Shown here: piece after piece, positions 32,471-42,001 of the stretch
How positions within the stretch are numbered: the stretch's first letter is position 1
How the letters are laid out: each line of letters begins with the position of its first letter
Assembly: GCA_026014595.1 (NCBI GenBank)
Contig: JAOZHY010000048.1
Coordinates: 1 to 64,000, forward strand
Length of the DNA stretch: 64,000 bases
Direction of reading: 5' to 3'
Origin: Candidatus Bathyarchaeota archaeon
GTDB taxonomy: Archaea; Thermoproteota; Bathyarchaeia; Bathyarchaeales; Bathycorpusculaceae
Made by a program: the position numbers and the translations under genes
Notes under the pieces: generated by a model
Told to the model about the DNA's origin: nothing
The model's database searches: none
The model's input: only the letters and a program-made list of their open reading frames with translations

Positions 32471-33016
32471 TTGGCTTTGCGGAAGCGTGTGCTGCTCTTG
32501 ACGGGCAATCCCGGCGTGGGGAAAACCACAGTCTTAGCGAAGGCGGTTAACGCTCTGAAAGAGAAAGGGTACAGTGTGGGCGGCATGATAAGCCGTGAAG
32601 TGCGAGAAGGCGGAACACGAGTAGGCTTCGAGATTCTTGACCTGAACAGTGGCAAACGCGGCTGGCTTGCACATGTTAACCAGCAAGCAGGTCCGCAAGT
32701 CGGCAAATATCACGTGAACATAGAAGACCTCAACGCTGTCGGCGCGAAGGCAATTGTGGACGCTGTGGAAAAATGTGACATTATCGCCATAGACGAAATC
32801 GGACCCATGGAACTGTTCTCAGAAAAGTTCAAGGAAGCCACGCGAAAAGCCCTAAACAGCCGCAAACCCGTCTTAGCCGTCATCCACTGGAAAGCTAGGG
32901 AGCTGATAAGCGAAGCAAAAAATCGCGAAGACTCGGAGATGTTCACGGTCACGCACGAAAACAGAGATGAACTGCCTGAAACAATTGCTGAAAAAACAGC
33001 CGAATCCCTAAAATGA
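32471..33016 (+). CDS. THEP1-type nucleoside-triphosphatase
   Basis: 181 residues from a TTG. The P-loop is TGNPGVGKTTVL, Walker B is IIAIDEIGPMEL, and the GGMISREVREGGTRVGFEI sheet segment is typical of the archaeal THEP1/cancer-related NTPase family. It hydrolyses ATP, GTP and other NTPs, but its cellular role is unsettled. It lies 76 nt after the divergent trm1 start, and a repeat element follows it. The sequence is complete from Walker A to C-terminal helix. Confidence 0.88.
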   Translation: MALRKRVLLLTGNPGVGKTTVLAKAVNALKEKGYSVGGMISREVREGGTRVGFEILDLNSGKRGWLAHVNQQAGPQVGKYHVNIEDLNAVGAKAIVDAVEKCDIIAIDEIGPMELFSEKFKEATRKALNSRKPVLAVIHWKARELISEAKNREDSEMFTVTHENRDELPETIAEKTAESLK

Positions 33017-33194
33017 GCCGAATCAGAGAGAATTGGCGAATCAGCATTTTTCGTCACAGTTCAAATATCTCGAAGCGCGCACCAACACTGCGAAAGCCCG
33101 AACCATGCAAACTGCCGAAGAAGAAGGAGGGTCATGTAAAAAGACAAAAACCCGCAAGCGCCCATTTCACGTGCACCTCACGTCCAGCCGCGGC

Positions 33195-33286
33195 ATATTT
33201 GGCGCCTAATAGTGGTTCGTTGCAGAAACCTATAGAGGGGAGGGGTCGCTATTCGCGCAGAAAACCGCCAAAACAATGCAGAAAAG
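33195..33286 (+). repeat. Dispersed repeat family, copy 1
   Basis: About 90 nt that include TAGTGGTTCGTTGCAGAAAC, then a CTATAGAGGGGAGG core and a GCAGAAAACCGCC end. Nearly the same sequence recurs at 47856 (87 percent identical over 79 positions by my count) and, inverted, at 62868. All three lie in non-coding DNA and face the downstream gene. This copy ends about 50 nt before the DUF429 start. The remaining gap (33017-33194) holds nothing else that I can identify. Confidence 0.8.
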
Positions 33287-33336
33287 GTTTGAAAGAACTA
33301 TAATAGCCCGCTGCAGAAAATAATGGTTGAAACGGC

Positions 33337-33924
33337 ATGTCCGTAGTCGGTTTGGACTTGGCAGGGGTCGAAAAAAGACCCACAGGACTCTGCATTCTCA
33401 ACGGCATGGCAGCAGAGACTCTGCTTGTCTACACGGACCAAGAAATACTGCGGGCAATCGAGGCTGCCAAACCCCGCGTAGTCGCCATCGACGCGCCGTT
33501 AAGTCTTCCGTCCGGGAGAAAGTCAATAGAAGAACGAGCAAACGTTCATCTGCGAGAATGCGACAGGGAGCTTCTGAGGCGGGGGATAAAGTTTTTCCCG
33601 ATAACACTGGGTCCCATGAGAAAACTAGCCGACCGCGGCATAAGGCTAAGAAAAACCCTTGAAAACAGGCACTTCACAGTAATCGAGGTTTATCCTGGAG
33701 GCGCCCAAGACATTTTAGGTATTCCCAGAAAGCAGCGTGGACTCGACAAGCTGAGAGAGGGCTTGGAAAAAGCAGGCGTAAAGGGGTTAAACAGTCAAAT
33801 GAGCGACCATGAACTTGACGCCGTGACCTGCGCACTCGTGGGGAAGCTGTTTCTCGAAGGAAAAAGCGTCATTTATGGAACTCCGAGCCAAGCGATAATA
33901 ATGCCGAAAGCGTCACGCGGTTAA
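33337..33924 (+). CDS. DUF429-family protein (RNase H-like fold)
   Basis: 195 residues. The acidic pattern of the DUF429 family is seen: SVVGLDLAGVEKRPTG at the N-terminus, VVAIDAPLSLP, and a late SDHELDAVTCALVG. These resemble the catalytic Asp residues of an RNase H-type nuclease, and the family is predicted to be a nuclease, but no activity is established. The repeat copy 1 lies directly upstream. The gene is monocistronic and converges with the kelch protein. Confidence 0.82.
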   Translation: MSVVGLDLAGVEKRPTGLCILNGMAAETLLVYTDQEILRAIEAAKPRVVAIDAPLSLPSGRKSIEERANVHLRECDRELLRRGIKFFPITLGPMRKLADRGIRLRKTLENRHFTVIEVYPGGAQDILGIPRKQRGLDKLREGLEKAGVKGLNSQMSDHELDAVTCALVGKLFLEGKSVIYGTPSQAIIMPKASRG

Positions 33925-33949
33925 AGTCAGAAAACTAACCGGCGCTTTC

Positions 33950-35572
33950 CTAAACCGTTTTTCTTTTGAATTTTCTTCTATGTTTCAGGAACAGGTAGCT
34001 ACCTGCAGAGGCAATGATGACTATGGCGATTATGGCTATCACGAGAACTGTTGGGAAAAGCTGTATGGTAAAGTAGACTGTTTCAGATGCCCCGATGTTT
34101 CCATAGTTATCTTCAGCGAAAAACGTCAGGCTATGCGAACCCTCAGACAGTGCAGGCAAGGTTACGTTTCCAGTGACGTTTACTTTTTCTTTTCCATCCA
34201 AGCTGTACGCCATCCACTTCACGGGCTCATCCACGGTGAAAACTGATTTGATGTCGGTCGTGTCGTAGGTTTTGTTCTCTGGAAAAAGAATCAAAATGCT
34301 AGGGGGCAGGGAGTCCACGGAAAATTGGACAGTTTCAGACTTACCGACGTTCCCGCGGGAGTCGTTGGCGTAGACGGTTATGGCGTGAGCGCCTTGAGAC
34401 AGCCCCGACAAAGTCACATTGCCCGTAATCGTTACGTTAGCGTGGTTGTCTAAGCTGTAGCCCATCCAATCTGTCGCCTTGTTCGTGGTGAAAACCAATT
34501 GAACCGAGCTGTATGTTTTATTTTCCGGATACAGCACATGCAGTTCTGGCGGCACGGTTCCGTAGCCAGGCGGCGTGTACTGCTCGTTTGTGTTTAGCCA
34601 AGTATTGTTATAGAACCCGCCCATGGCATACAATAAATCGTTCACGGCGACCAAGCCAAGGTAAAGGCGGGGGGTCGGCATGGGCGTGCTGGTGCCCCAA
34701 GTGTTGTGTCCCGCGTCATACACGTAGGTGGTGTTGCTGTAGTCAGATAAGACAAATCCCCCTACGACGTAAATTCTCTTGGGTGCGTCGATTCCGCTGG
34801 TTGCCGCGGCAGCCATGTAGCTACCAGGAGGGCTGAACATGGCCACGTTGCTCCACGTGTCGTTTGCAGGGTCGTAAACTTGGTTGGCGTTTACATATGT
34901 TAAGTCGAATTTCTGCCAGAATTGGGTTCCGCCGCCGATGATGTATATTTTGTTGTCAACCACTGCGGAGGCGTAACCGAAGGTGGCGGTTGGCAACGCG
35001 GTTTTGTTGGTCCAGGTGTCTGTGACTGGGTCGTAAACTTCGTTGGCGTCACTTTCCTGGTAGTAGGGGTCGAAGGCTAAGTATTTTTTTCCGCCTATGA
35101 GGTAAATTTTTCCATCCACAACCTCTGCGGAAAGGTCCGCTCTAGGCGTGGGCATTGACGTCTTAGTTTTCCACGTGTTAGTTTCGGGGTCATAAACTTC
35201 GACTGCTCCTGTGAATCCAGAGGAGCTGGAGTTGCTGTCGCCTGTTGTGCCACCTATGACGTATATTTTCCTGTCATAGACTGCGACGGCAAAACCGCTT
35301 CGGGCAGTCGGCATCGGCGCCTTAGTCGCCCACGTGTTTGTAGCTGGGTCGTATTCTTCGTTGACGTTGAGGTAGGTGTTATTGTTTAAGCCTCCAATCG
35401 CGTATATCTTTCCGCTGACAACCGCCAAGCCAAGTCCTGCCCGGGCAGTCGGCATCGGCGCGCGCGCAGTCCAAAAGTCTTCTTGTGCCGTGGCGCTGGG
35501 AAACTGAAATATCGTTGCCAGAAGCAGGAAAGATAGAGCTACGATTGTCACAGGTTTGATTCGCTTTTTCAT
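33950..35572 (-). CDS. Secreted kelch-repeat propeller with Ig-like modules and C-terminal anchor
   Basis: 540 residues. A signal peptide (about 1-30) is followed by six kelch-like blades, each with phrases like KIYAIGG and ATNTWATKAPMPTAR (about 35-335). Two Ig-like modules follow, each with PENKTY...W(M)xYSLD...NVT...GNVTL...LSxGxHxxT. The C-terminus has a hydrophobic helix (about 510-527) and a KRK tail. It is a surface protein held in the membrane. Kelch propellers in this setting bind carbohydrate or proteins; a galactose-oxidase activity is unlikely, as no copper ligands stand out. The Ig-like modules recur in the 45.8-47.7 kb protein. Confidence 0.8.
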   Translation of the reverse strand: MKKRIKPVTIVALSFLLLATIFQFPSATAQEDFWTARAPMPTARAGLGLAVVSGKIYAIGGLNNNTYLNVNEEYDPATNTWATKAPMPTARSGFAVAVYDRKIYVIGGTTGDSNSSSSGFTGAVEVYDPETNTWKTKTSMPTPRADLSAEVVDGKIYLIGGKKYLAFDPYYQESDANEVYDPVTDTWTNKTALPTATFGYASAVVDNKIYIIGGGTQFWQKFDLTYVNANQVYDPANDTWSNVAMFSPPGSYMAAAATSGIDAPKRIYVVGGFVLSDYSNTTYVYDAGHNTWGTSTPMPTPRLYLGLVAVNDLLYAMGGFYNNTWLNTNEQYTPPGYGTVPPELHVLYPENKTYSSVQLVFTTNKATDWMGYSLDNHANVTITGNVTLSGLSQGAHAITVYANDSRGNVGKSETVQFSVDSLPPSILILFPENKTYDTTDIKSVFTVDEPVKWMAYSLDGKEKVNVTGNVTLPALSEGSHSLTFFAEDNYGNIGASETVYFTIQLFPTVLVIAIIAIVIIASAGSYLFLKHRRKFKRKTV

Positions 35573-35679
35573 CAGTGAGGAAGCCTCTGATACGCCTTTA
35601 GTAGTATGGTGCAGTCTACCTTTATATTTTTGAAGGTTATCAGCCGAGTTAAACGCCCGTGGGTAGCTCAGCCGTTTGA

Positions 35680-37044
35680 TTAATTCACCATGCTTTTAGG
35701 TGATGCAAATAGCGCTTCTAGTCTGCCTCGGTTAGCCCACAGAAGGCTGAATTGAATTAGCAGGAACGCGGAGAACTGAACTGTCCAAATGTGGCTGCTG
35801 CTCAGGACAGGGGAAAGCTTGTCGAATGAATAGCTCAGTCCGCCAGGAACATCGAAAGACAGCCACTCGTAACCTGACGTCACAACTATCGTTAAAAAGT
35901 TGAAAATCATCGACATCAAAAGCAGATAAGGACCTATTGCGGCAACAAACAATACCAGTTCACGGCGTTTTGCGCTGGGGATTCTCTGCCGCGACAGCAG
36001 AGAGCATTTCTTGGCAGAAGAAGCCGCAATTAAGCAGAACAAGGGCAAAGTAAGGTAGTCATATTTTATCGAGTTAACGTATGGCACCAGCAGACTATTG
36101 CCCAGAACCAGGTAAGTGTTAAAGCCGATGACACCTACGATGGAGGCGAAAAAGGCAACGTCAAAAACCCAAGTCTTTGCGAAATGTTTTTTCTGCAGGA
36201 ACGAAAGCGCGACTGAGAAGAAAAATCCCAAGATGAAGAAAATGCCTAAGGATTCGCTGAGAAAATTCAAACTAAAAACGGGCGAAGGAACAAAACCGCT
36301 TGGTAGGAATGAGCCGAAATCGTCGTGGTTAAGCAGAGAAATTAATTTGCGTCCTGAAATTGGTTCATACCACAAATACTGGATAAAGACAGCAGGCAAA
36401 ACGAAGAGAAGTAACGCCGTCAAAACGCGAGTTCGGCTTTTCGGCTTCGAGTAAACGTAAAAAAGAACGAGTGGAATCAGCATAAACACGGCGAAAAGCT
36501 TTGTCAGAAGCGCAAGCCCGAAAATGACGCCAGCAGCAAAAAAGAGTTTGTTGGAATCTCTCCGTATTGCCCAAATTCCCACCAGCAGGTAAAGCAGGCT
36601 GAAAAAGAGGCACTGCACATCTATGAGGAAAACTCTCGACATTATCACGTGCCATGGAGTAAGAGCAAAAAGTGCAGCCGCGAATAACCCGGTGCGTCGC
36701 CCATAAAGCATGTCGCCTATCTTGTAGGTGAGAAAAACGCATCCAACCGCAAACAAGGTCGTCACCGCCACCGCTGTTTCGTATGACACGCCAAAAATCT
36801 TCAAGAAAACCGCGTCAACGTAGAACCCGAACGGCTGCATGTTAATCAGGTTACCGTAAGTGAGATATGGGAAACCCCATTTGACCACGCCTGAGGCCGC
36901 GGCAAACTCCGTCAGCGAATCCCAACTGGAGTAAGGTCCCAGAGAAATCGACAGCAACGCCGAGCCCAGAAGAATTCCAATAAGCGGAGAATGTTTTGCG
37001 ATGAAACTCTTAAACGCTTGCCATTTGCGGCCACTAAACAGCAC
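35680..37044 (-). CDS. Membrane glycosyltransferase of the dolichyl-phosphate mannose (GT39/PMT) type
   Basis: 454 residues with about ten or more hydrophobic helices. The N-terminal loop SLGPYSSWDSLTEFAAASGVVKWG and the second loop carry acidic residues typical of GT-C enzymes. The GVIFGLALLTKLFAV helix matches the ArnT/PMT group. A GTG start at 37044 has GAAGG nearby. It would transfer a sugar from a lipid-linked donor to a protein or glycolipid on the outer face, which fits the neighbouring glycosylated surface proteins. The acceptor is unknown. Confidence 0.75.
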   Translation of the reverse strand: MLFSGRKWQAFKSFIAKHSPLIGILLGSALLSISLGPYSSWDSLTEFAAASGVVKWGFPYLTYGNLINMQPFGFYVDAVFLKIFGVSYETAVAVTTLFAVGCVFLTYKIGDMLYGRRTGLFAAALFALTPWHVIMSRVFLIDVQCLFFSLLYLLVGIWAIRRDSNKLFFAAGVIFGLALLTKLFAVFMLIPLVLFYVYSKPKSRTRVLTALLLFVLPAVFIQYLWYEPISGRKLISLLNHDDFGSFLPSGFVPSPVFSLNFLSESLGIFFILGFFFSVALSFLQKKHFAKTWVFDVAFFASIVGVIGFNTYLVLGNSLLVPYVNSIKYDYLTLPLFCLIAASSAKKCSLLSRQRIPSAKRRELVLFVAAIGPYLLLMSMIFNFLTIVVTSGYEWLSFDVPGGLSYSFDKLSPVLSSSHIWTVQFSAFLLIQFSLLWANRGRLEALFASPKSMVN

Positions 37045-37357
37045 AGAACCTTCACATTCTTTGTCCGGTGACTGCGACGCCTTCCAACTCCCAAACAGCG
37101 GATTCTCGCCTTAATAGCAGAATTCGTTATTATATCTTCCGAACAACAAAGTAAAATATCACCATTGACAACATGACCTTGATGGCTAACTGAGAAAACA
37201 AGTGCTTTAACAAAGCGCTTGGCTTCTCGCCAAGAAATTTTTGACAACCAGCATAACTGGCGCTTCGCTGAAACGACGCGGATGGAAGCACCCTCAGAGC
37301 AGAGACAGCTTCAGAACTTGCAACAATCCCAACTGCATATACCAATCGGAGAAGGCG
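37045..37357. other. Intergenic gap between glycosyltransferase and beta-helix genes
   Basis: 313 bp without a convincing gene. A minus-strand ORF (37130-37345, 71 aa) ends in a membrane-helix-like stretch and could be a remnant of a membrane protein tail, but its first half looks random. I see no repeat, tRNA or clear promoter in the gap. Confidence 0.4.
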
Positions 37358-38704
37358 CTACGTAACTGTTCCGTAAACGCTGATTTTGACAGTTGCATCT
37401 GTTGAAGCTACGCTTGCTTTTGCGTCGACAAGGATTGCCCAGATTATACTCTGCGACGGAAACAGCCTCAGAATGTCATCGTCACTCAGCCAAACCGTGG
37501 TGCTGTTGGTGAAGGTCTTTTCCACGCTCGGCGAGATTGTGTTGTCGACAAACTCCAAGCGGAACCTGACGGTGATGGTTTCGTTGCTTGCGAAACTGCC
37601 TTGAACCTGTATCTTAGGCTTAAGACTTGTAATCGTTTGCGGACGCATCTGAATATCCACCGTTGACCCATACTGCCCGCTAACGCCGACAGGAACATTC
37701 AAATTCTCTTGCCGGAAAACGCTGCCTGCTCCGGCAATCCATTTGCCGTGCGGGTTGTGAATTCGGGCTGTCCAGTTGCCTAAGAAACTTATACCGCCCG
37801 CGAGAATTGGCGGCGTAATGGAGGTTTCTCCCAGTGCTATGGCGTACAAGTCCTCAGGATAATCTGCGAACGATTCAAAGACCATGCCAAACAGCAGTGT
37901 TTGATGCATCGAACCGTCCAGCAAGAGACCGGTCTGGTTTTTCACGAACCCGTTTTCACCCATCCACATCCGCACATCCTGTAGCTGGCTGTCAGACAGC
38001 TCCGCTAGTCGTTGCACAGATATGCCCACCGAATTGTCAAGAAGGTTGAAAAAGCAACGTCTGATTTCGGTGCTGGCGTAAGAGCCTGTAGCGTTGCCTG
38101 TTGGCGTCCTGAAAACGATTGCCACAGTGCAGTTGATGAACCGTGAATCCTCGATTTTCGTGCCTTCGCTCCAAGTTGCTGTGTTAGCGAACTCAAGTGC
38201 GGTTCCGCAGTTTTCAAACTGCATATTGGATAGGGTTGTTCCGAAAGAATTCTCAATTCTAACCGTGCCGTTGATGACTGTTAGCCCTGAAATCAGGTTA
38301 TTCTGCGACCGAGTGTAATCGTCGCCTTTCAAGGTTAAGGTTTTGCCGTTGCCGATTATGCACGCACCATCGCCCGTTATCTTCGCGTTTTTCTTGTTAA
38401 GCACTTGAACGTCTGAGCTCAGCGTGTAATTGCCAGGTTTGATGTAAACCGTGTTGCCCTTGGCTAATGCTTGCGCTAACACTTGCGAAGCGTTGTCTGA
38501 AGCAATGTCCACAGAACCAGTCAGCTGGTTTTTTGCTTTGTACGTGCCGCCATCCTGGAAAACCACGTAGTCAAACGCTGAATCGTGGGCAGCGTCTTGC
38601 AATGCAATGTTCAAGGTGAATATAAAGTAGGTATTGACGGCTGCCAGAACCAGCGCAGCAACGCAGATTACGGCGAGAACACGCTTAGACAGAGTTATTC
38701 TCAT
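37358..38704 (-). CDS. Membrane-anchored right-handed beta-helix protein (pectate-lyase-like)
   Basis: 448 residues. An N-terminal basic start and helix (about 6-28, VLAVICVAALVLAAV) anchors it. The middle shows repeated short strands (NAKITGDGACIIGN, NLISGLTVINGT, TTLSNMQFENC, TKIEDSRFINC) typical of a parallel beta-helix. The C-terminal third is beta-rich with many N-x-T sites. No catalytic Asp set is clear. It probably binds or acts on polysaccharide outside the cell, or serves as tailspike-like surface protein. Confidence 0.72.
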   Translation of the reverse strand: MRITLSKRVLAVICVAALVLAAVNTYFIFTLNIALQDAAHDSAFDYVVFQDGGTYKAKNQLTGSVDIASDNASQVLAQALAKGNTVYIKPGNYTLSSDVQVLNKKNAKITGDGACIIGNGKTLTLKGDDYTRSQNNLISGLTVINGTVRIENSFGTTLSNMQFENCGTALEFANTATWSEGTKIEDSRFINCTVAIVFRTPTGNATGSYASTEIRRCFFNLLDNSVGISVQRLAELSDSQLQDVRMWMGENGFVKNQTGLLLDGSMHQTLLFGMVFESFADYPEDLYAIALGETSITPPILAGGISFLGNWTARIHNPHGKWIAGAGSVFRQENLNVPVGVSGQYGSTVDIQMRPQTITSLKPKIQVQGSFASNETITVRFRLEFVDNTISPSVEKTFTNSTTVWLSDDDILRLFPSQSIIWAILVDAKASVASTDATVKISVYGTVT

Positions 38705-38829
38705 CGCTTATTTTCTTCCTACAGCGCCCCGAACGCGACACAGAAGTAGATTTAGATAACCAACCGTTAAAAAAGGTTTATCATAACACGCAGTCTGCCC
38801 AGTCACGTACCAGGTGACGCTGTATCAAC

Positions 38830-39144
38830 TTAGAGTTTGACGATCTGCGCGTGAGGAACGCCTTCGATGTGCAGCACCGCTTCTGGATGCACGTAGCCTT
38901 TTGATATGGCTTTTTCAACGCAGTTTTTTCCCACCATGTTCACTATCGTTGAGTTCTCAATCATGCCTAATGCCTCGTCAACGCTGACTTTTCCGCCGTT
39001 GTAAAACTCGTCTTTAACGTGGAAAACGATTTTTCCCTCTTTCAGGGTTCTGCCAAGTAGCTCGCAATCGCATATAGCCAAAAGTACGTTCCTGCCGACT
39101 TTCTTCAGATTAACGTACACTTCCAAATTTAAAGGCACTCTCAT
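38830..39144 (-). CDS. DUF424-family archaeal protein
   Basis: 104 residues from the ATG at 39144 (MRVPLNLEVYVNLKK). The track's 39183 start reads into the upstream gene. Landmarks LLAICDCELLGRTLKEGKI, FHVKDEFYNGG and IVNMVGKNCVEKAI match DUF424, a small family restricted to archaea that is usually next to translation genes. The ATG overlaps the stop of aIF2-beta (ATGA), so the two form an operon. The function is not known, but linkage suggests a ribosome- or tRNA-related role. Confidence 0.88.
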   Translation of the reverse strand: MRVPLNLEVYVNLKKVGRNVLLAICDCELLGRTLKEGKIVFHVKDEFYNGGKVSVDEALGMIENSTIVNMVGKNCVEKAISKGYVHPEAVLHIEGVPHAQIVKL

Positions 39145-39551
39145 AGCTGCTTTATAGACGACCTTGCGCCACACGCGTTGCAAACAAGGAAAGACAAGCG
39201 TTTCTCCTTAACTATATTGGTGTCTGGACGCTTGCAGACTGGACAAATCACGAAGCTCTCCATATACCGCTGCAACAAGCGTTCAAAACTGTCGCGTTGA
39301 AACTTGCCTTGAAAAATGGCTCTGCCCTCATGATAAGTTGCTGCCGTCGCCATTTCCCGAGTTAAAAACTTCAGGATGTGCTGTGGGTCACGGTCTAACA
39401 TGTCAGCTACTTCCTTGAAGTTAGAGATTATGGTGCGCATGCCGACCGTGTTAATTTGCAATCTCGGCAACTCCAGTCGCTCCTGTTTCAGCGAAACTTC
39501 TGGCAGTTGCGAAGTGGCTCGTTTCAGCAGTTCATCATAGTTGTACTTCAT
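39141..39551 (-). CDS. Translation initiation factor aIF2, beta subunit
   Basis: 136 residues. The beta subunit of the heterotrimeric aIF2 that brings Met-tRNAi to the small subunit. Seen are the N-terminal DELLKRATSQLP helix, the core domain RTIISNFKEVADMLDRDPQHILKFL and FQRDSFERLLQRYMESFVICP, and the C-terminal zinc ribbon CPVCKRPDT ... CNACGARSS. It is followed in operon by the DUF424 gene, with ATGA overlap. The start ATG at 39551 matches the typical MKYNYDELL opening of the family. Confidence 0.95.
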   Translation of the reverse strand: MKYNYDELLKRATSQLPEVSLKQERLELPRLQINTVGMRTIISNFKEVADMLDRDPQHILKFLTREMATAATYHEGRAIFQGKFQRDSFERLLQRYMESFVICPVCKRPDTNIVKEKRLSFLVCNACGARSSIKQL

Positions 39552-39706
39552 GTTTTGTCTCTCGCTAAAACATTAATCAACATACTATTAAAACTTATAA
39601 TGCTAAAAAAAGGAAAATGCACCATTAATATGCATAAACATGTCTGAAACCAATATTAATTTGAAAATCGCAATGCTATTATGATAAACCGTGCAGAGGA
39701 AAACTG

Positions 39707-40591
39707 TTGGCAACGCAACGAAAAGCAGACGAAATCGCAGCAATCGACCAGCAACTCGCCACGCTAAAAGAAAAACTCGCGCAAGCAGACCTTGAAGCGA
39801 AAGGGCACATCGAAAAACGGGATAAACTTAATGAACAATTCAGAAAACTACGTAACGAAACAAGTGAGCTAAAAGCCGAACGCGACAGCCTAAACGAGAA
39901 AGTTAAAGCGCTAAAACAGCAGCGGGACAACGCACGAGACAGAAACGGCAAAATAATCGAGGAAATAAAAGCGCACAGCCAAAAAATCAATGAACTGAAA
40001 AAGAAGACACCTAAAAAAAGCCGTGCACAACTGGAAAAAGAGCTGCAAGCCATAGAATGGAAAATTCAAACAACAACGCTTGACCTGCAAGAAGAAAAAA
40101 TGCTTGTGGACGAAGTCAAGCATCTCGAAATGCAGTTAAGCGCCTACAGGAAAATCGACCTTCAACACAAGAAAATCGCGGAATTGCGGAAAGAACTGAA
40201 GTCCCTGGAAACCAGCGCAGACGCAGCACATCAAGAACTCATGGAAGCCGCCCAGAAAAGCCAAGAGCTACACGCAAAAATGCTTGCCAAAATCGACCAA
40301 GCAAAAAACATCAAAGCCGAAGCTGACAGCATCCATGCAAGGTACGTTCAAGCAAGAGAACAAGCAAAGCCCATCCGTGAAGAAGTAAAGAGGCTACTTG
40401 CCCAGAAACGAATGCTTCAAGAAGCCATGCGCAAAGAAGATGAAGCTAAAAGGAAGATGGCGGAACAGGCTCTCAAAGAAAACCTCGAGTCCCAAGCAAG
40501 AAACAAGCTTCAACGAGGCGAAAAACTAAGCTGGCACGAGTTCCAACTGCTCGCAGAAGAAAACGAGCCGGACTCAGAAACGCAAAATTAA
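39707..40591 (+). CDS. Archaeal long coiled-coil protein (COG1340-like)
   Basis: 294 residues from a TTG with an AGAGGAAAA site before it. Almost the whole protein (about 5-260) is heptad-rich coiled coil with high Glu/Lys/Gln content. The C-terminus ends in the family hallmark LQRGEKLSWHEFQLL. This family is widespread in archaea and is often misannotated as phosphoserine phosphatase. It may play a structural or SMC-like tethering role. It is adjacent to the DUF373 gene, 35 nt downstream, so they may be one transcript. Confidence 0.82.
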   Translation: MATQRKADEIAAIDQQLATLKEKLAQADLEAKGHIEKRDKLNEQFRKLRNETSELKAERDSLNEKVKALKQQRDNARDRNGKIIEEIKAHSQKINELKKKTPKKSRAQLEKELQAIEWKIQTTTLDLQEEKMLVDEVKHLEMQLSAYRKIDLQHKKIAELRKELKSLETSADAAHQELMEAAQKSQELHAKMLAKIDQAKNIKAEADSIHARYVQAREQAKPIREEVKRLLAQKRMLQEAMRKEDEAKRKMAEQALKENLESQARNKLQRGEKLSWHEFQLLAEENEPDSETQN

Positions 40592-40626
40592 AGTTGCCCT
40601 ATTAGACAAATAGGAACAGAAAATGA

Positions 40627-41871
40627 ATGATTGAAAAACCGAGTGAGCAGCAAACGCAGAAGCGTATCCTAATTTTATGCGTTGACAGAGACGGTGATAT
40701 CGAGGTAAAAGCAGGGATAAAAACGCCTCTCCTCGGCAGAACCGCAAACTTGGACGCTGCTGTATCCTTAGCTCTGCGTGACCCTGAAGAGCCAGACGCC
40801 AACGCAATGTTCGAAGCGGTTCGCTTGTATGACCGCCTGCAAGGTGAAAGGAAGACAGAAGAAATCTTTGAGGTCGCAACGATTTCCGGCTCGGAACTTG
40901 GAGGAGTTGGCGCAGACAGGAAACTGGTTGCTGAACTTGGCAATCTGCTAAGCTCATTCAACGCCACTGAAGTCATCCTGGTCACCGATGGCTACTCAGA
41001 CGAAGCAGTTTTGCCGCTTGTGCAGTCTAGAGTGCCCGTTTCATCTGTTAGAAGAATAGTTGTTAAGCACAGCGAATCCATCGAGGAAACCGCAGCGCTT
41101 TTTTCACGTTACCTGAAACTCATCTGGGAAAATCCCCGATACGCACGCATAGCTCTGGGCATACCGGGACTGCTCTTTTTCCTTTACGCGATTCTTTCCA
41201 TAGTCGGAGTATCAAGCGGCACTTATCTTTTAGCCATAATTCTCATTCTAGGCTGCGGTTTGCTCATCAAAGGCTTCGGAGTTGACAGAGGAGTGAGAAA
41301 CCTGTACAAGTGGGCTAAAGAATATTCGCCCCCGCCGCTACCAGTGCAGATCTCCAACTACGCCATCATCGCCGGAATCCTTTGCGTAGCCATAAGCGTT
41401 TACCTCGGTGTCGCCAATGCAAGCGCCAATGCGCCTGTGCTAAATAACACTGCGGAATGGGTTGCTGCTCTCCCGACAATAGCGGGTTTCTTCATTAAAG
41501 GTGTCGAAGACCTCCTAATCGTGGGAATAATTATCGGACTTTTTGGCAGGAGCATACGCTTGTACTTCGAACGGGACGTGCGACTTTTGCGAAACGTAGC
41601 CTTAATTGTGTCTGTAGCGTGGTTCCGCTGGATTCTCAACGGCACAGCAGACATCCTTTTCAAACCTGGGATCGGCTTCAGCGACCCAATCTTCTCCAAC
41701 CTAGTCTATGAAATAATCGTCGGCATACTCATAGCCATAGCATCGGTTCTGGTCATATTCATCGTCCACAGGTCAGCTAAAGACTTCTTCTTGGAAAACA
41801 AAGAAAAAGAAGACGAGTTCCGAGAGGGAAAACTAGCCGTCGCCAAAAAGGAAAACTCGAAAGGGACATAA
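40627..41871 (+). CDS. DUF373 archaeal membrane protein
   Basis: 414 residues. The N-terminal cytoplasmic domain (about 1-165) has the DUF373 signature ILILCVDRDGDIEVKAGIKTPLLGR and a VILVTDGYSDEAVLPLVQS segment. About six or seven membrane helices follow (170-395) and a charged KENKEKEDEF tail. The family is almost universal in archaea, and its role is unknown; the acidic N-terminal part resembles a nucleotide- or metal-binding domain. It follows the coiled-coil gene and precedes the cis-prenyltransferase on the same strand. Confidence 0.85.
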   Translation: MIEKPSEQQTQKRILILCVDRDGDIEVKAGIKTPLLGRTANLDAAVSLALRDPEEPDANAMFEAVRLYDRLQGERKTEEIFEVATISGSELGGVGADRKLVAELGNLLSSFNATEVILVTDGYSDEAVLPLVQSRVPVSSVRRIVVKHSESIEETAALFSRYLKLIWENPRYARIALGIPGLLFFLYAILSIVGVSSGTYLLAIILILGCGLLIKGFGVDRGVRNLYKWAKEYSPPPLPVQISNYAIIAGILCVAISVYLGVANASANAPVLNNTAEWVAALPTIAGFFIKGVEDLLIVGIIIGLFGRSIRLYFERDVRLLRNVALIVSVAWFRWILNGTADILFKPGIGFSDPIFSNLVYEIIVGILIAIASVLVIFIVHRSAKDFFLENKEKEDEFREGKLAVAKKENSKGT

Positions 41872-42001
41872 AAAACTTTGAACAATGAAGAACAGTTTTA
41901 ACTTTAGGTACAGCAAACTTTAATTGAAACAATTAGAGTTTCTAACTCTGATATGGCAACCAAACCGTGCTATTGCACCCTGAGAGTGCGAGGTTCACTC
42001 A

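Noticed and set aside
33013-33303. 96-residue ORF across the repeat
   Set aside because: It is a translation of repeat copy 1 with no ribosome site. The copy 2 frame (47860-48060) is similar only because the DNA repeats.
37130-37345. 71-residue ORF with a terminal helix
   Set aside because: The only positive sign is the membrane-like end. The beginning resembles shuffled sequence and no start signal is present.
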